A stretch of 64,000 nt of DNA from Verrucomicrobiota bacterium (lineage in GTDB: Bacteria > Verrucomicrobiota > Verrucomicrobiia > Opitutales > Intestinicryptomonadaceae). Below are positions 25,347 to 33,069 of this stretch, piece after piece. The notes under the pieces were generated by a model, which made no database searches, was not told the DNA's origin, and was given only the letters and a program-made list of their open reading frames with translations. The DNA lies in contig JAEXGH010000012.1 in NCBI GenBank assembly GCA_023450935.1, positions 36,542 to 100,541 on the forward strand, written 5' to 3'. The position numbers were made by a program, and so were the translations under genes. Every line of letters begins with the position of its first letter. Within the stretch, counting starts at the first letter, position 1.

Positions 25347-26576
25347 TTATCTGTCGCACTCGCCCAAAACGAAGTCGAACGAGCCTAAAATTATCGGAAT
25401 ATCGCTAAGGTGGTGGCCGGGGAGAATCTGCTGCATTGCGCTCAGGCTTACGAAAGACGGTGCGCGGATTTTCACCCTATACGGAACGCCGCCGCCCTTG
25501 GAAACCACGAAGAACCCCAACGCCCCCTTGGGATTGTCGGCCTCGAAATACGCCTCGCCTTCGGGAATGTCGGGGCCCTGCGTGACCACGAGGAAGTTGT
25601 TTATCAAATCCTCCATATTACTTTGCACGCCCTCCTTGTTGGGCAAAGTGATTTTGGGGCTTGCAACATTTATCGGGCCGTCGGGCATTTTTTCGATTGC
25701 CTGACGGATAATGCGGACACTTTGGCGCATTTCCTCTATGCGGACAAGCCATCTGTCGTAGCAGTCGCCGTGGACGCCGATAACGACGTCGAAGTCGTAG
25801 TTTTCGTAGCCCAGATAGGGAACGTCCTTGCGCAGGTCGCTCGCAACGCCGCTTGCGCGGAGGTTCGCCCCCGTCAAGCCCCACTGCATTGCCGTTTCCT
25901 TCGAAACGACTCCTATTCCCGCCGCGCGGTCAACGAATATCCTGTTGCGCGTTATGAGCTTGTCGATTTCGTCGAGCTTGGGCAGGAACTGGTTTGTGAA
26001 CGAATTGACCCTGCCGAGCCAGCCTTCGGGAATGTCGCGCAAAAGCCCGCCGATACGCGCGTAGGAAGTCGTCAGACGCGCGCCCGTGAGTTCCTCGAAA
26101 AGGCTCATCAGTTTTTCGCGCTGGTTGTAGGCATACATGAAGCCCGTCCAAGAACCCGCGTCCATTGCGTAGGCGGCAATGCCTACCAAGTGGCTCGAGA
26201 TTCTGGAAAGCTCGCAACAAAGCACGCGGATTGCCTTGCAACGCTCCGTTATTTGGATTCCCGCGAGCTTTTCGACGCACTGCGCGTAGGCTATGTTGTT
26301 GCAAAGCGGCGCGAGGTAGTCGAGGCGGTCGGTAAAGGGAATGAACTGGTTGTAGGTGAGGTTTTCCGCCATTTTTTCCTGCCCGCGGTGGAGCTGGCCC
26401 ACCATGGGATCGACGCGCAGAATAAGGTCGCCGTCAAGCTCGAGCTTCAAGCGCAGCACGCCGTGGGTTGCCGGATGCGAAGGCCCCATGTTGACTATCA
26501 TTTTTTCGCCGATTCTGCCCTCTTGGAGTCCTTCGGGTTCGGGATAGGTAAATTCTTTTGTCTGCATATCGAACAA
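25347..26576 (-). CDS. nuoD: NADH-quinone oxidoreductase subunit D
   Basis: 409 aa, or 406 from the second Met. NMGPSHPATHGVLRLKLELD and PMVGQLHRGQEK are the 49-kDa subunit signatures; the quinone-site His/Tyr region is included. The protein ends GSFDFVLGECDR as expected. NuoC and NuoD are separate genes here, not fused. Confidence 0.95.
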   Translation of the reverse strand: MFDMQTKEFTYPEPEGLQEGRIGEKMIVNMGPSHPATHGVLRLKLELDGDLILRVDPMVGQLHRGQEKMAENLTYNQFIPFTDRLDYLAPLCNNIAYAQCVEKLAGIQITERCKAIRVLCCELSRISSHLVGIAAYAMDAGSWTGFMYAYNQREKLMSLFEELTGARLTTSYARIGGLLRDIPEGWLGRVNSFTNQFLPKLDEIDKLITRNRIFVDRAAGIGVVSKETAMQWGLTGANLRASGVASDLRKDVPYLGYENYDFDVVIGVHGDCYDRWLVRIEEMRQSVRIIRQAIEKMPDGPINVASPKITLPNKEGVQSNMEDLINNFLVVTQGPDIPEGEAYFEADNPKGALGFFVVSKGGGVPYRVKIRAPSFVSLSAMQQILPGHHLSDIPIILGSFDFVLGECDR

Positions 26577-26579
26577 AAT

Positions 26580-27194
26580 TTAGATGTTGTCGATTTTCTC
26601 GTCGGAACTGCCCTGCACGCTGCGCGGTTCCTTTTCCGAAACGTATTTAACCCCGCCGCTTGGCGAATGGAACGGCCCGCCGCGCTCGGGCGCGGGCGTG
26701 ATTTCGATTGCGTCTTCGTTGCCCTCGAAAGTGGGCGGAAGCGGCGCGGGCTTGCCCTCGAGGGGGAAGTCTTTGCGGAGGGGGTGGTGGGGATAGGCGT
26801 CCCACATGAGAATGCGGCGCAAAGAGGGGTGGTTTTCGAAAACTATGCCCATGAGGTCGAACGCCTCGCGCTCGAGCCAGTCCGCGCCCTTGTATACAGA
26901 GCACAGCGACGGCAGCGCGGGGCTTTCCGCGCTTTCGCACGCCACAGCCAGGCGGACGTATGATTTTTTCGTGTGCGAATAGAAGTGGTAGACCGCGCCG
27001 AAACGGGCATCGCCTGCGTCTTCGCCGTTGTCGATTGAAGCCAAGTCGGTGAGCGACTGGAATTCGTAGGAGTCGCGCAAGGCCTTTGCCACTTTCACGA
27101 GGGCGTTCGGCTTGCAGTTGAACGCCAAAATGCCGTCTACTGACTTGCGCGGCGCGAGGGCGTCGGGAAATTCTGAAATAAGTTTGTCTTTCAT
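26580..27194 (-). CDS. nuoC: NADH-quinone oxidoreductase subunit C
   Basis: 204 aa. The 30-kDa signature is ADWLEREAFDLMGIVFENHP followed by LRRILMWDAYPHHPLRKDFP. A C-terminal tail of about 50 residues is Pro/Glu/Ser-rich (FHSPSGGVKYVSEKEPRS) and probably disordered or packed on NuoD. Eight bases after nuoB. Confidence 0.95.
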   Translation of the reverse strand: MKDKLISEFPDALAPRKSVDGILAFNCKPNALVKVAKALRDSYEFQSLTDLASIDNGEDAGDARFGAVYHFYSHTKKSYVRLAVACESAESPALPSLCSVYKGADWLEREAFDLMGIVFENHPSLRRILMWDAYPHHPLRKDFPLEGKPAPLPPTFEGNEDAIEITPAPERGGPFHSPSGGVKYVSEKEPRSVQGSSDEKIDNI

Positions 27195-27202
27195 TTTTGC
27201 GC

Positions 27203-27709
27203 CTATTTTTTGAAGAGTGCCTTCGCCGAACCCTCTGTATTCCTGATTTTGTTCTGGAGCGAAACGAGCGCGTCAAGCAACGCTTCGGGACGGGTCGGGC
27301 AGCCGCTTACGTAGACATCGACGGGAATGATTTTGTCTACGCCCTGCAGCGTGGAATACGTTCTGAACATACCGCCCGAGCACGCGCACGCGCCCATTGC
27401 AATCACCCACTTGGGGGCTGCCATTTGGTCGTAGACGCGGCGGACCGCGCCCGCCATTTTGTATGTCACAGTTCCCGCCACAATCATACAGTCGCTCTGT
27501 CGGGGAGAAAAGCGCATAACCTCGGAGCCGAAGCGGGCGATGTCGAAACGCGAGCCGCCCACCGCCATAAGTTCGATTGCGCAGCAGGCAAGTCCCATCG
27601 GCTGCGGCCAAATAGAATTGGCGCGAACCCAGTTTATGACGGAATCAAGTCGCGTATAAATGAAGCCGCGCTCGCTCTGGGAGTCAAAAGTCTGAATACA
27701 GTTATCCAT
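27203..27709 (-). CDS. nuoB: NADH-quinone oxidoreductase subunit B (cluster N2)
   Basis: 168 aa from MDNCIQTFDSQSERG. The N2 cluster ligands lie in GLACCAIELMA, GACACSGGMF and VSGCPTRPEALLDAL. It is the first gene of the operon: nothing resembling nuoA is found in the 140 bases upstream, and the next gene is the split acyltransferase. A longer frame upstream lacks family similarity. Confidence 0.95.
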   Translation of the reverse strand: MDNCIQTFDSQSERGFIYTRLDSVINWVRANSIWPQPMGLACCAIELMAVGGSRFDIARFGSEVMRFSPRQSDCMIVAGTVTYKMAGAVRRVYDQMAAPKWVIAMGACACSGGMFRTYSTLQGVDKIIPVDVYVSGCPTRPEALLDALVSLQNKIRNTEGSAKALFKK

Positions 27710-27767
27710 AATGAAACGCGACAACACTAACCCGCCTCCCCCAAAACTCAACCTTTTTTTGCGTTTC
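27710..27767 (-). promoter_or_regulatory. putative nuo operon promoter with A-tract
   Basis: On the - strand AAACGCAAAAAAAGG leads into TTGAGT (complement of 27746-27751); 17 bases further is AGTGTT, a poor -10. The A-tract plus TTGA signature matches that before iorA, glnS and tRNA-Ala. The region is too short for nuoA (about 120 codons). Confidence 0.35.
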
Positions 27768-27849
27768 CAAAAAAGATTAAGTCATATTCAACTCATTTCA
27801 CAATTTCCAACGCTCAGCGCGATGGAAGAAAACAAAATAGACCACGCCG

Positions 27850-28873
27850 CTACCTTGCTCTGTTTGCCCTGCTACCGTTTAACAAATAGTAAAGCTTTAT
27901 TCCTTTTCTGTCGGCAAAGTCGGCGATGAAAATCAACAAACAAACAGTAATCGAACTACAACCGATGTAGTTCAACAAGCCGAACACTTCCGTTTTGGGG
28001 AGTAAGATGAAAAAAACTTTTTGCAATGATTCAAGCAAAAGAACATGCGCCATAAAGATGAAAAACGTATATCCCATGAAAGGACGAACGCATACCTTCA
28101 CATAGTCGATTAAGAAGAATAGCGAAAAAACGAGAAGGCATCTATGGATAAACGACCACAGCTCTTCTTTACATATTCCGGAGAAATAGACGAATTGCGA
28201 AAGAGCAAACAGCAACGCGCACACAACGAATTTAACGCGACTGCATTTGAGATTCATAAAAAATTCGCCGTAATGAAGCCCCATATAAAATCCCAACATG
28301 TAGAAGAAAGAGAAATACATATTCGCAATTTTTAGCTCCAATATCCCTCCCCACGGCGATACAGACACGGCAAACACCGCCGCAACGCAAACCGCGCCGA
28401 CAAACTTATTTTTCAATAATACCAACAAAACGGGGGTAAGTATTGAGTATGCAATGAGCGAACGCAAAAACCACGAAACCAAATTATGATTTCCCAAGAA
28501 AATACAACCTACAAACGAACCAAAAGAAACATCTACGCGCGTATTTAAACGTATAACAAAAGTGCCTATGAAAAAAATAAAAAGCGCGTAAATTGTATTC
28601 CAAAGTAAATACGGAATCAATACAGACCAAAATCTTTTCTTTAGAGCCTCCGCATAGTTCCCTGCATTGCCGAAAAAGAAACCCGAAACGAGGAAGAAGA
28701 ACGGAACGGCAAACAAAGCCAAATTACAACTAAGAAAATCAGCAATACCCCCCCCCCCAAGAATCCGACATTTTGTATTCAAACTCAGTGTTCGCGTGGA
28801 TAAGAACGACGAGTATGGAGGAAACAAAAGACAAAACACTTATCTTTCTCGAGAACTCCTTGGGAACCACCAT
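27850..28873 (-). pseudogene. phase-variable acyltransferase-3 family membrane protein, OFF by one base at a G11 tract
   Basis: The N-terminal frame starts at the ATG complementary to 28871-28873: MVVPKEFSRKISVLSFVSSI then LVVLIHANTEFEYKMSDSW, the usual first helix and catalytic His of acyltransferase-3 (OafA/YrhL-like) proteins. After 11 G (28748-28758) this frame stops at once (GGGYC stop). The rest of the family sequence (ADFLSCNLALFAVPFFFLVS onward, about nine further hydrophobic segments to 27850) is in another frame. Ten or 13 G would join them into about 340 aa, the family's usual length. Such enzymes acylate surface polysaccharide. A+T content looks higher than in its neighbours. It could be a slipped-strand switch or a sequencing error in the tract. 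Confidence 0.85.
28748..28758. repeat. homopolymer tract C11 (G11 on the coding strand)
   Basis: Eleven consecutive C on + inside the acyltransferase coding region. Its length sets the reading frame: n = 10 or 13 keeps the gene open, n = 11 gives a stop two codons later. Confidence 0.9.
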
Positions 28874-28909
28874 AAAACTTGTAGCTGAAAATAGAAAACA
28901 AAAAACGAT

Positions 28910-28983
28910 TGGGGATACTCGGACTCGAACCGAGGACTTCCTGCGTGTGATGCAGACACTCTAACCAACTGAGTTATATCCCC
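28910..28983 (-). tRNA. tRNA-Val (CAC)
   Basis: A full cloverleaf on the - strand: acceptor GGGGATA/TATCCCC with discriminator A, D-arm ACTC/GAGT, anticodon stem TCTGC/GCAGG with loop ATCACAC (anticodon CAC, reads GUG), and T-arm CTCGG-TTCGAGT-CCGAG. The CCA is not encoded. It lies 37 bases upstream of the acyltransferase start on the same strand. Confidence 0.9.
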
Positions 28984-29206
28984 AATCAATTTATAAAGTC
29001 CCACTTCAACCACTTTCTCGCCGCCATATCAAGCAAAAAAACATTCATTGTTTCAAAAGGGGCGCATTACACGCGCGGCGCGACATTTCGCCGTGCCCGC
29101 AGTTTTTACGGAAAAAACTTCCGTTCGGGCGGGCATGGGAATTGGCGACGGGGAGTATAAAGACGCTTCGAACGAACGGGAAAAATATTCCGCTGAAAAA
29201 CGCCGC
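28984..29206 (-). ncRNA. candidate small-RNA locus or long tRNA-Val leader
   Basis: About 220 bases with no convincing gene lie between tRNA-Val and a strong-looking - strand promoter. The transcript would contain GC-rich pairable segments: CCGTTCG/CGAACGG, and GCCCGC/GCGGGC enclosing CGGAA/TTCCG. A run of seven T occurs on - near 29035-29041. I recognise no known RNA family (6S, SRP, tmRNA and RNase P motifs were looked for by eye). It may simply be a tRNA leader. Confidence 0.3.
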
Positions 29207-29212
29207 TGTCAA
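29184..29212 (-). promoter_or_regulatory. putative promoter toward tRNA-Val
   Basis: TTGACA (complement of 29207-29212), 17-base spacer, then AATATT (complement of 29184-29189), with CAAAAAATG immediately upstream. The -35 region lies in an inverted repeat with the glnS promoter. Confidence 0.55.
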
Positions 29213-29248
29213 CATTTTTTGAGCCTCAAGCAAGACGCCTTTGCCGCG

Positions 29249-29286
29249 CAAAAAAATGTTGACAGTAGCGGGCGTTGAAAAATACT
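29249..29286 (+). promoter_or_regulatory. putative glnS promoter
   Basis: CGCAAAAAAATG precedes TTGACA (29259-29264); AATACT follows after 16 bases (29281-29286), 25 bases before the glnS ATG. The arm TGTCAACATTTTTTG at 29207-29221 is mirrored here as CAAAAAAATGTTGACA, so two divergent promoters share a symmetric A-tract and -35 arrangement. Confidence 0.6.
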
Positions 29287-29311
29287 CGGAACAACTAATC
29301 ATACTTGAATT

Positions 29312-30997
29312 ATGAGCGAAGAAGCCACAACAAAACCAATGCACTTTATCAGGCAAATTATTGCCGAAGACATCGCCAACGGGCTGCCCCCGCACGAAGT
29401 CCACACGCGCTTCCCCCCCGAGCCCAACGGCTGCCTGCATATCGGACACGCAAAGGCGTTCTGCCTCGACTTCGGAATGGCTCTCGAAAACGGCGGCAAA
29501 TGCAATCTGCGCTTCGACGACACAAACCCCGATAAAGAGGAAACGCGCTTTGTAGACGCCATCAAAGAAGACGTCCACTGGCTGGGGTTCGACTGGGAAG
29601 ACAGGGAATTTTACGCCTCCGACTACTTCGACCAGCTCTACGCTTTCGCCGAAGAGCTGATTCTTGCGGGCAAGGCATACGTGTGCACGCTTTCGCCCGA
29701 AGAATTCAAGGAATACAGGGGTGTCCCCGGACAGGCGGGCAAACCCAGCCCCCATCGCGACCGCCCAATTGCCGAAAGCCTCGACCTCTTCCGCAGAATG
29801 AAAGCGGGAGAATTCGAAGAGGGGCAATACGTTTTGCGCGCGAAAATCGACATGGCCTCTCCCAATCTGCACATGCGCGACCCCGCCATCTACAGAATCA
29901 AAAAGCTCCAACACCACAGAATGGGCGACAAGTGGTGCATCTACCCGATGTATGACTTCGCCCACTGTCTCTCCGACGCAATAGAGGGCATAACGCACTC
30001 AATCTGCACGCTTGAATTCGAAGTCCACCGCCCGCTCTACGACTGGTTTATCGACAACACAAGCATTGTAAAAAAGCTGAAAGTCCACCCGCGCCAATAC
30101 GAATTCGCGCGCCTGAATCTATCGTATACAATGATGAGCAAGCGCAAGCTCCAGCAGCTTGTGGCGGAAAAAGTGGTGGACGGCTGGGACGACCCCCGCA
30201 TGCCGACCCTCGCGGGTATGCGCCGCCGTGGCTACACTCCGAAGGCAATCCGCGATTTCTGCGAAACAATCGGCGTTACAAAATTCAACAGCCTCACTGA
30301 GCTTGCCCTGCTTGAACACTGCCTGCGCCAAGACTTGAACAAAGTCGCCAAGCGCGCAATGGCGGTTTTCGACCCGCTCGAAGTGGAAATCGAAAACTGG
30401 GAGGAGGGCAAAGTTGACGAGCTCGACGCAATCAACAACCCCGAAGACGATTCGGCGGGAACACGCAAAGTGCCCTTTACAAAACGTATTTTCATAGAGC
30501 GTTCCGACTTCATGGAAAACCCGCCCAAAAAGTTCTTCCGCCTCACGCCCGACAACGAAGTGCGTCTGCGCTACGCGTATTTGATGCGCTGCAAGGAGGC
30601 TGTCAAAGACGCTTCGGGCAACATCGTGAAATTAATCTGCACGATAGATCCGCAAAGCCGCGGCGGCACCTCGCCCGACGGCAGAAAGGTCAAGGGCACA
30701 ATACACTGGGTGAGTGCCGACAAGGCAGTAAAGGCGACGGCGATTCTTTTCGAAACGCTCTTCACGCGCGCTGATATGTCCGACCTGCCCGAAGGAGCTG
30801 ACTTCAAGGACTTCCTCAACCCGAATTCGAGAACGGAAAAGGAGATTTTGATTGAGCCTTCCCTCAGGGGCGCGAAAGCGGGCGAGCCGCTCCAGTTCGA
30901 GCGCACCGCCTACTTTACGGTAGATTCCAAACTCTCAACTCCCGAACACCCCGTGTTCAACCGCACGGTCGAACTGAAAGACTCATACGGAAAATAA
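29312..30997 (+). CDS. glnS: glutaminyl-tRNA synthetase
   Basis: 561 aa class I synthetase that charges tRNA-Gln directly. RFPPEPNGCLHIGHAKAFCL contains the HIGH motif, RFDDTNPDKEETRFVDAI is typical of the Glx group, and MMSKRKLQQLV is the KMSKS-like loop. The C-terminal half has the beta-barrel anticodon-binding domains (GIHW-like residues are replaced by GTIHWVSADKAV). Length agrees with bacterial GlnRS. The stop shares a base with the start of the following GH43-like gene (TAATG). Confidence 0.95.
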   Translation: MSEEATTKPMHFIRQIIAEDIANGLPPHEVHTRFPPEPNGCLHIGHAKAFCLDFGMALENGGKCNLRFDDTNPDKEETRFVDAIKEDVHWLGFDWEDREFYASDYFDQLYAFAEELILAGKAYVCTLSPEEFKEYRGVPGQAGKPSPHRDRPIAESLDLFRRMKAGEFEEGQYVLRAKIDMASPNLHMRDPAIYRIKKLQHHRMGDKWCIYPMYDFAHCLSDAIEGITHSICTLEFEVHRPLYDWFIDNTSIVKKLKVHPRQYEFARLNLSYTMMSKRKLQQLVAEKVVDGWDDPRMPTLAGMRRRGYTPKAIRDFCETIGVTKFNSLTELALLEHCLRQDLNKVAKRAMAVFDPLEVEIENWEEGKVDELDAINNPEDDSAGTRKVPFTKRIFIERSDFMENPPKKFFRLTPDNEVRLRYAYLMRCKEAVKDASGNIVKLICTIDPQSRGGTSPDGRKVKGTIHWVSADKAVKATAILFETLFTRADMSDLPEGADFKDFLNPNSRTEKEILIEPSLRGAKAGEPLQFERTAYFTVDSKLSTPEHPVFNRTVELKDSYGK

Positions 30998-32052
30998 TGA
31001 ACGAATCGACAACCACCACGGCAAAAAGCGCAATCTTTGCGGCGGCAACGCTGCTGTGCGCATGCTATGGCGCGGCGCAGCCCGCCCGCGCCGCGTCGGC
31101 CTCCGACAGCGCATACAACCTTGACACTTCCGACCTCATTATGCGCGACCCCGCCGTCTTTGCAGACGCGGCAACAAAGAAATACTACATTCAGTCAAAC
31201 TCGAAAATCACAAAGAAAAATCCCAAGCGCGGAGAAATAGAAACAAACAAGGCTCTCTATTGCTACGAAAGCAAAGACCTCCAAAACTGGCGGCTCGTCG
31301 GGAAATCCTTTGAAGCTCCCGCGGATTTTTGGGGTAAACGCGATTTTTGGGCGCCCGACATGTTCAAAATCGACGGCAAGTATTACATCATAGCAACGTT
31401 CAGTTGCGACAGGGAGCTCGACGACAAAAACTGCCTTAATCCGAAGAAAAAATTGAGGCTGCGCGGGTGCTCCGTCTTGGTATCCGACGCTCCTCAAGGG
31501 CCGTATAAGCCGCTTGTAAACGGGCCCATAACCCCAGAAAATATGATGTCGCTTGACGGAACGCTTTTCGAGGAAGACGGAAGAATGTATCTTCTGTTTT
31601 CGCACGAATGGGTGCAAATAGGCAACGGGGCAATGTATGCAATGGAAATCTCGCGCGATTTGAGAAAGCCGCTCGGCAAGCCGTTCCTGCTTTTCAAGGC
31701 GGGCGACGCCCCGTGGACGAACGACAAGCGCAGCCCGCGTAAAACAATAGTAACCGACGCCCCCGTAGCTTTTAAAGGCGACGACGGGGTTCTGTATATG
31801 GTCTGGTCCTCGTTCCGCGCCGACAAAAACCGCTACGCAATCGGACTTTCCTATTCCGAAAACGGCAAGCTTTCGGGCAAGTGGATTCACCTCCCCAAGC
31901 CGATAAACGAAGACGGCGGCGGCCACCCGATGGTTTTCAAAACGTTCTGCGGCAAAACGAAAATTTCATACCACGCGCCGAACACGTTCCCCGAAAAAGT
32001 CGTTATAAAAGACTTCAAAGTCGAAAATAAAAATGCGGTTGTAGGCAAATAA
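30997..32052 (+). CDS. secreted glycoside hydrolase, GH43-like five-bladed propeller
   Basis: 351 aa with an N-terminal signal (AIFAAATLLCACYGAAQPAR). IMRDPAVFADAATKKYYIQS holds the usual catalytic-base Asp of GH43 (RDP), WAPDMFKIDGKYYIIATF the second blade, SLDGTLFEEDGRMYLLFS the third, and TDAPVAFKGDDGVLYMVWS a likely acid/base blade. Such enzymes cleave arabinose, xylose or galactose linkages; the specificity is not readable. Its start overlaps the glnS stop, an unusual pairing of a housekeeping gene with a glycan enzyme. Confidence 0.8.
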   Translation: MNESTTTTAKSAIFAAATLLCACYGAAQPARAASASDSAYNLDTSDLIMRDPAVFADAATKKYYIQSNSKITKKNPKRGEIETNKALYCYESKDLQNWRLVGKSFEAPADFWGKRDFWAPDMFKIDGKYYIIATFSCDRELDDKNCLNPKKKLRLRGCSVLVSDAPQGPYKPLVNGPITPENMMSLDGTLFEEDGRMYLLFSHEWVQIGNGAMYAMEISRDLRKPLGKPFLLFKAGDAPWTNDKRSPRKTIVTDAPVAFKGDDGVLYMVWSSFRADKNRYAIGLSYSENGKLSGKWIHLPKPINEDGGGHPMVFKTFCGKTKISYHAPNTFPEKVVIKDFKVENKNAVVGK

Positions 32053-32118
32053 AATTGTTTGACTAACCGCGGGATCGGTGAAAATGATTTAAGCATCAAA
32101 TACAGCAAAGACAGAACA

Positions 32119-32991
32119 ATGAAAGTATACATCAACGGAAAATATTACGAAGAAAACGAGGCAAAAGTGTCGGTGTTCGACCACGGCTTCATGTATGGCG
32201 ACGGCATTTTCGAAGGAATCCGCCTCTACAATAAAAACGTGTTCAAGTTGCCCAAGCATATAGACAGGCTTTTCCGCTCGGCAAAGGCAATAGCCCTCGA
32301 CCTGCCGTGGACAAAGCAGCAGATTATGGACGCCGTATGCGATGCCTGCCGCACAAACAACCTCACAAACGGTTATATCCGCCTGATTATCTCGCGCGGC
32401 AAGGGCAAGCTGGGACTTTCCCCGCGCACCTGTTCAGACCCGCAACTGATTATCATTGCCGACGAAATCCAGCTCTACGCTCCCGAGCTATACGAAAAGG
32501 GCTTGAAGGCAATTACGGTTCCCACGCGCAGAAATTCGCCCGCGGCTTTGCCGCCGATGGTAAAGAGCCTCAACTACCTAAACAACATTTTGGCGAAAAT
32601 AGAAGCGCAGAATCAGGGCTTTCAGGAATGCCTTTTGCTCAACAACGAAGGCTATGTTGCAGAATGCAGCGGCGACAACGTTTTCATCGTAATTGACGGC
32701 AAGCTCATTACGCCCCCCATCAGTTGCGGCTCGCTCGGCGGCATGACGCGCGAAGCGGCTATAGACTGCGCCAAGAAGCTCGGAATTGAAGTCGTAGAAA
32801 AGCCCCTTACAAGATACGATGTCTGGACTGCCGACGAATGCTTTCTCACGGGCACTGCAGCAAAGCTCATTCCCCTTGTGGAACTCGACGGCAGAACAAT
32901 TGGCGAAGGCAAGGCGGGCGCAACAACAAAGAGACTTCTTGCCGAATTCAACGATATGGCGCAGAAAGTCGGCGTGCGCATCGACCGATAG
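32119..32991 (+). CDS. ilvE: class IV aminotransferase, branched-chain (IlvE-like)
   Basis: 290 aa from ATG 32119; upstream codons lack similarity. FDHGFMYGDGIFEGIRLYN and the PLP lysine region MVKSLNYLNNILAKIEAQ are typical of branched-chain or D-amino-acid aminotransferases. NEGYVAECSGDNVFIVIDG and GGMTREAAIDCAKKLGIEV follow as in IlvE. It should catalyse the last step of Leu/Ile/Val synthesis or the first of degradation. D-alanine aminotransferase activity cannot be excluded. Followed by a terminator. Confidence 0.85.
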   Translation: MKVYINGKYYEENEAKVSVFDHGFMYGDGIFEGIRLYNKNVFKLPKHIDRLFRSAKAIALDLPWTKQQIMDAVCDACRTNNLTNGYIRLIISRGKGKLGLSPRTCSDPQLIIIADEIQLYAPELYEKGLKAITVPTRRNSPAALPPMVKSLNYLNNILAKIEAQNQGFQECLLLNNEGYVAECSGDNVFIVIDGKLITPPISCGSLGGMTREAAIDCAKKLGIEVVEKPLTRYDVWTADECFLTGTAAKLIPLVELDGRTIGEGKAGATTKRLLAEFNDMAQKVGVRIDR

Positions 32992-33015
32992 TCCGCCAAA
33001 AACAGACAAACAAAA

Positions 33016-33041
33016 GGCCGTCCGAACGGGCGGTCTTTTTT
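33016..33041 (+). terminator. intrinsic terminator of the aminotransferase gene
   Basis: GGCCGTCC (33016-33023), loop GAAC, GGGCGGTC (33028-33035) with two G-U pairs, then six T. It ends the glnS-GH43-aminotransferase group. Confidence 0.75.
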
Positions 33042-33069
33042 GTGCGCGGAGAAATCGGCGCGTTTTGCG

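Noticed and set aside
25410..26963. 517-codon open frame opposite nuoC/nuoD
   Set aside because: It lies fully antisense to two well-matched complex I genes and has no family resemblance; long antisense frames are common with this codon usage.
29045..29998. 317-codon - strand frame over the glnS start
   Set aside because: Overlaps glnS and the promoter region; no resemblance to any family.
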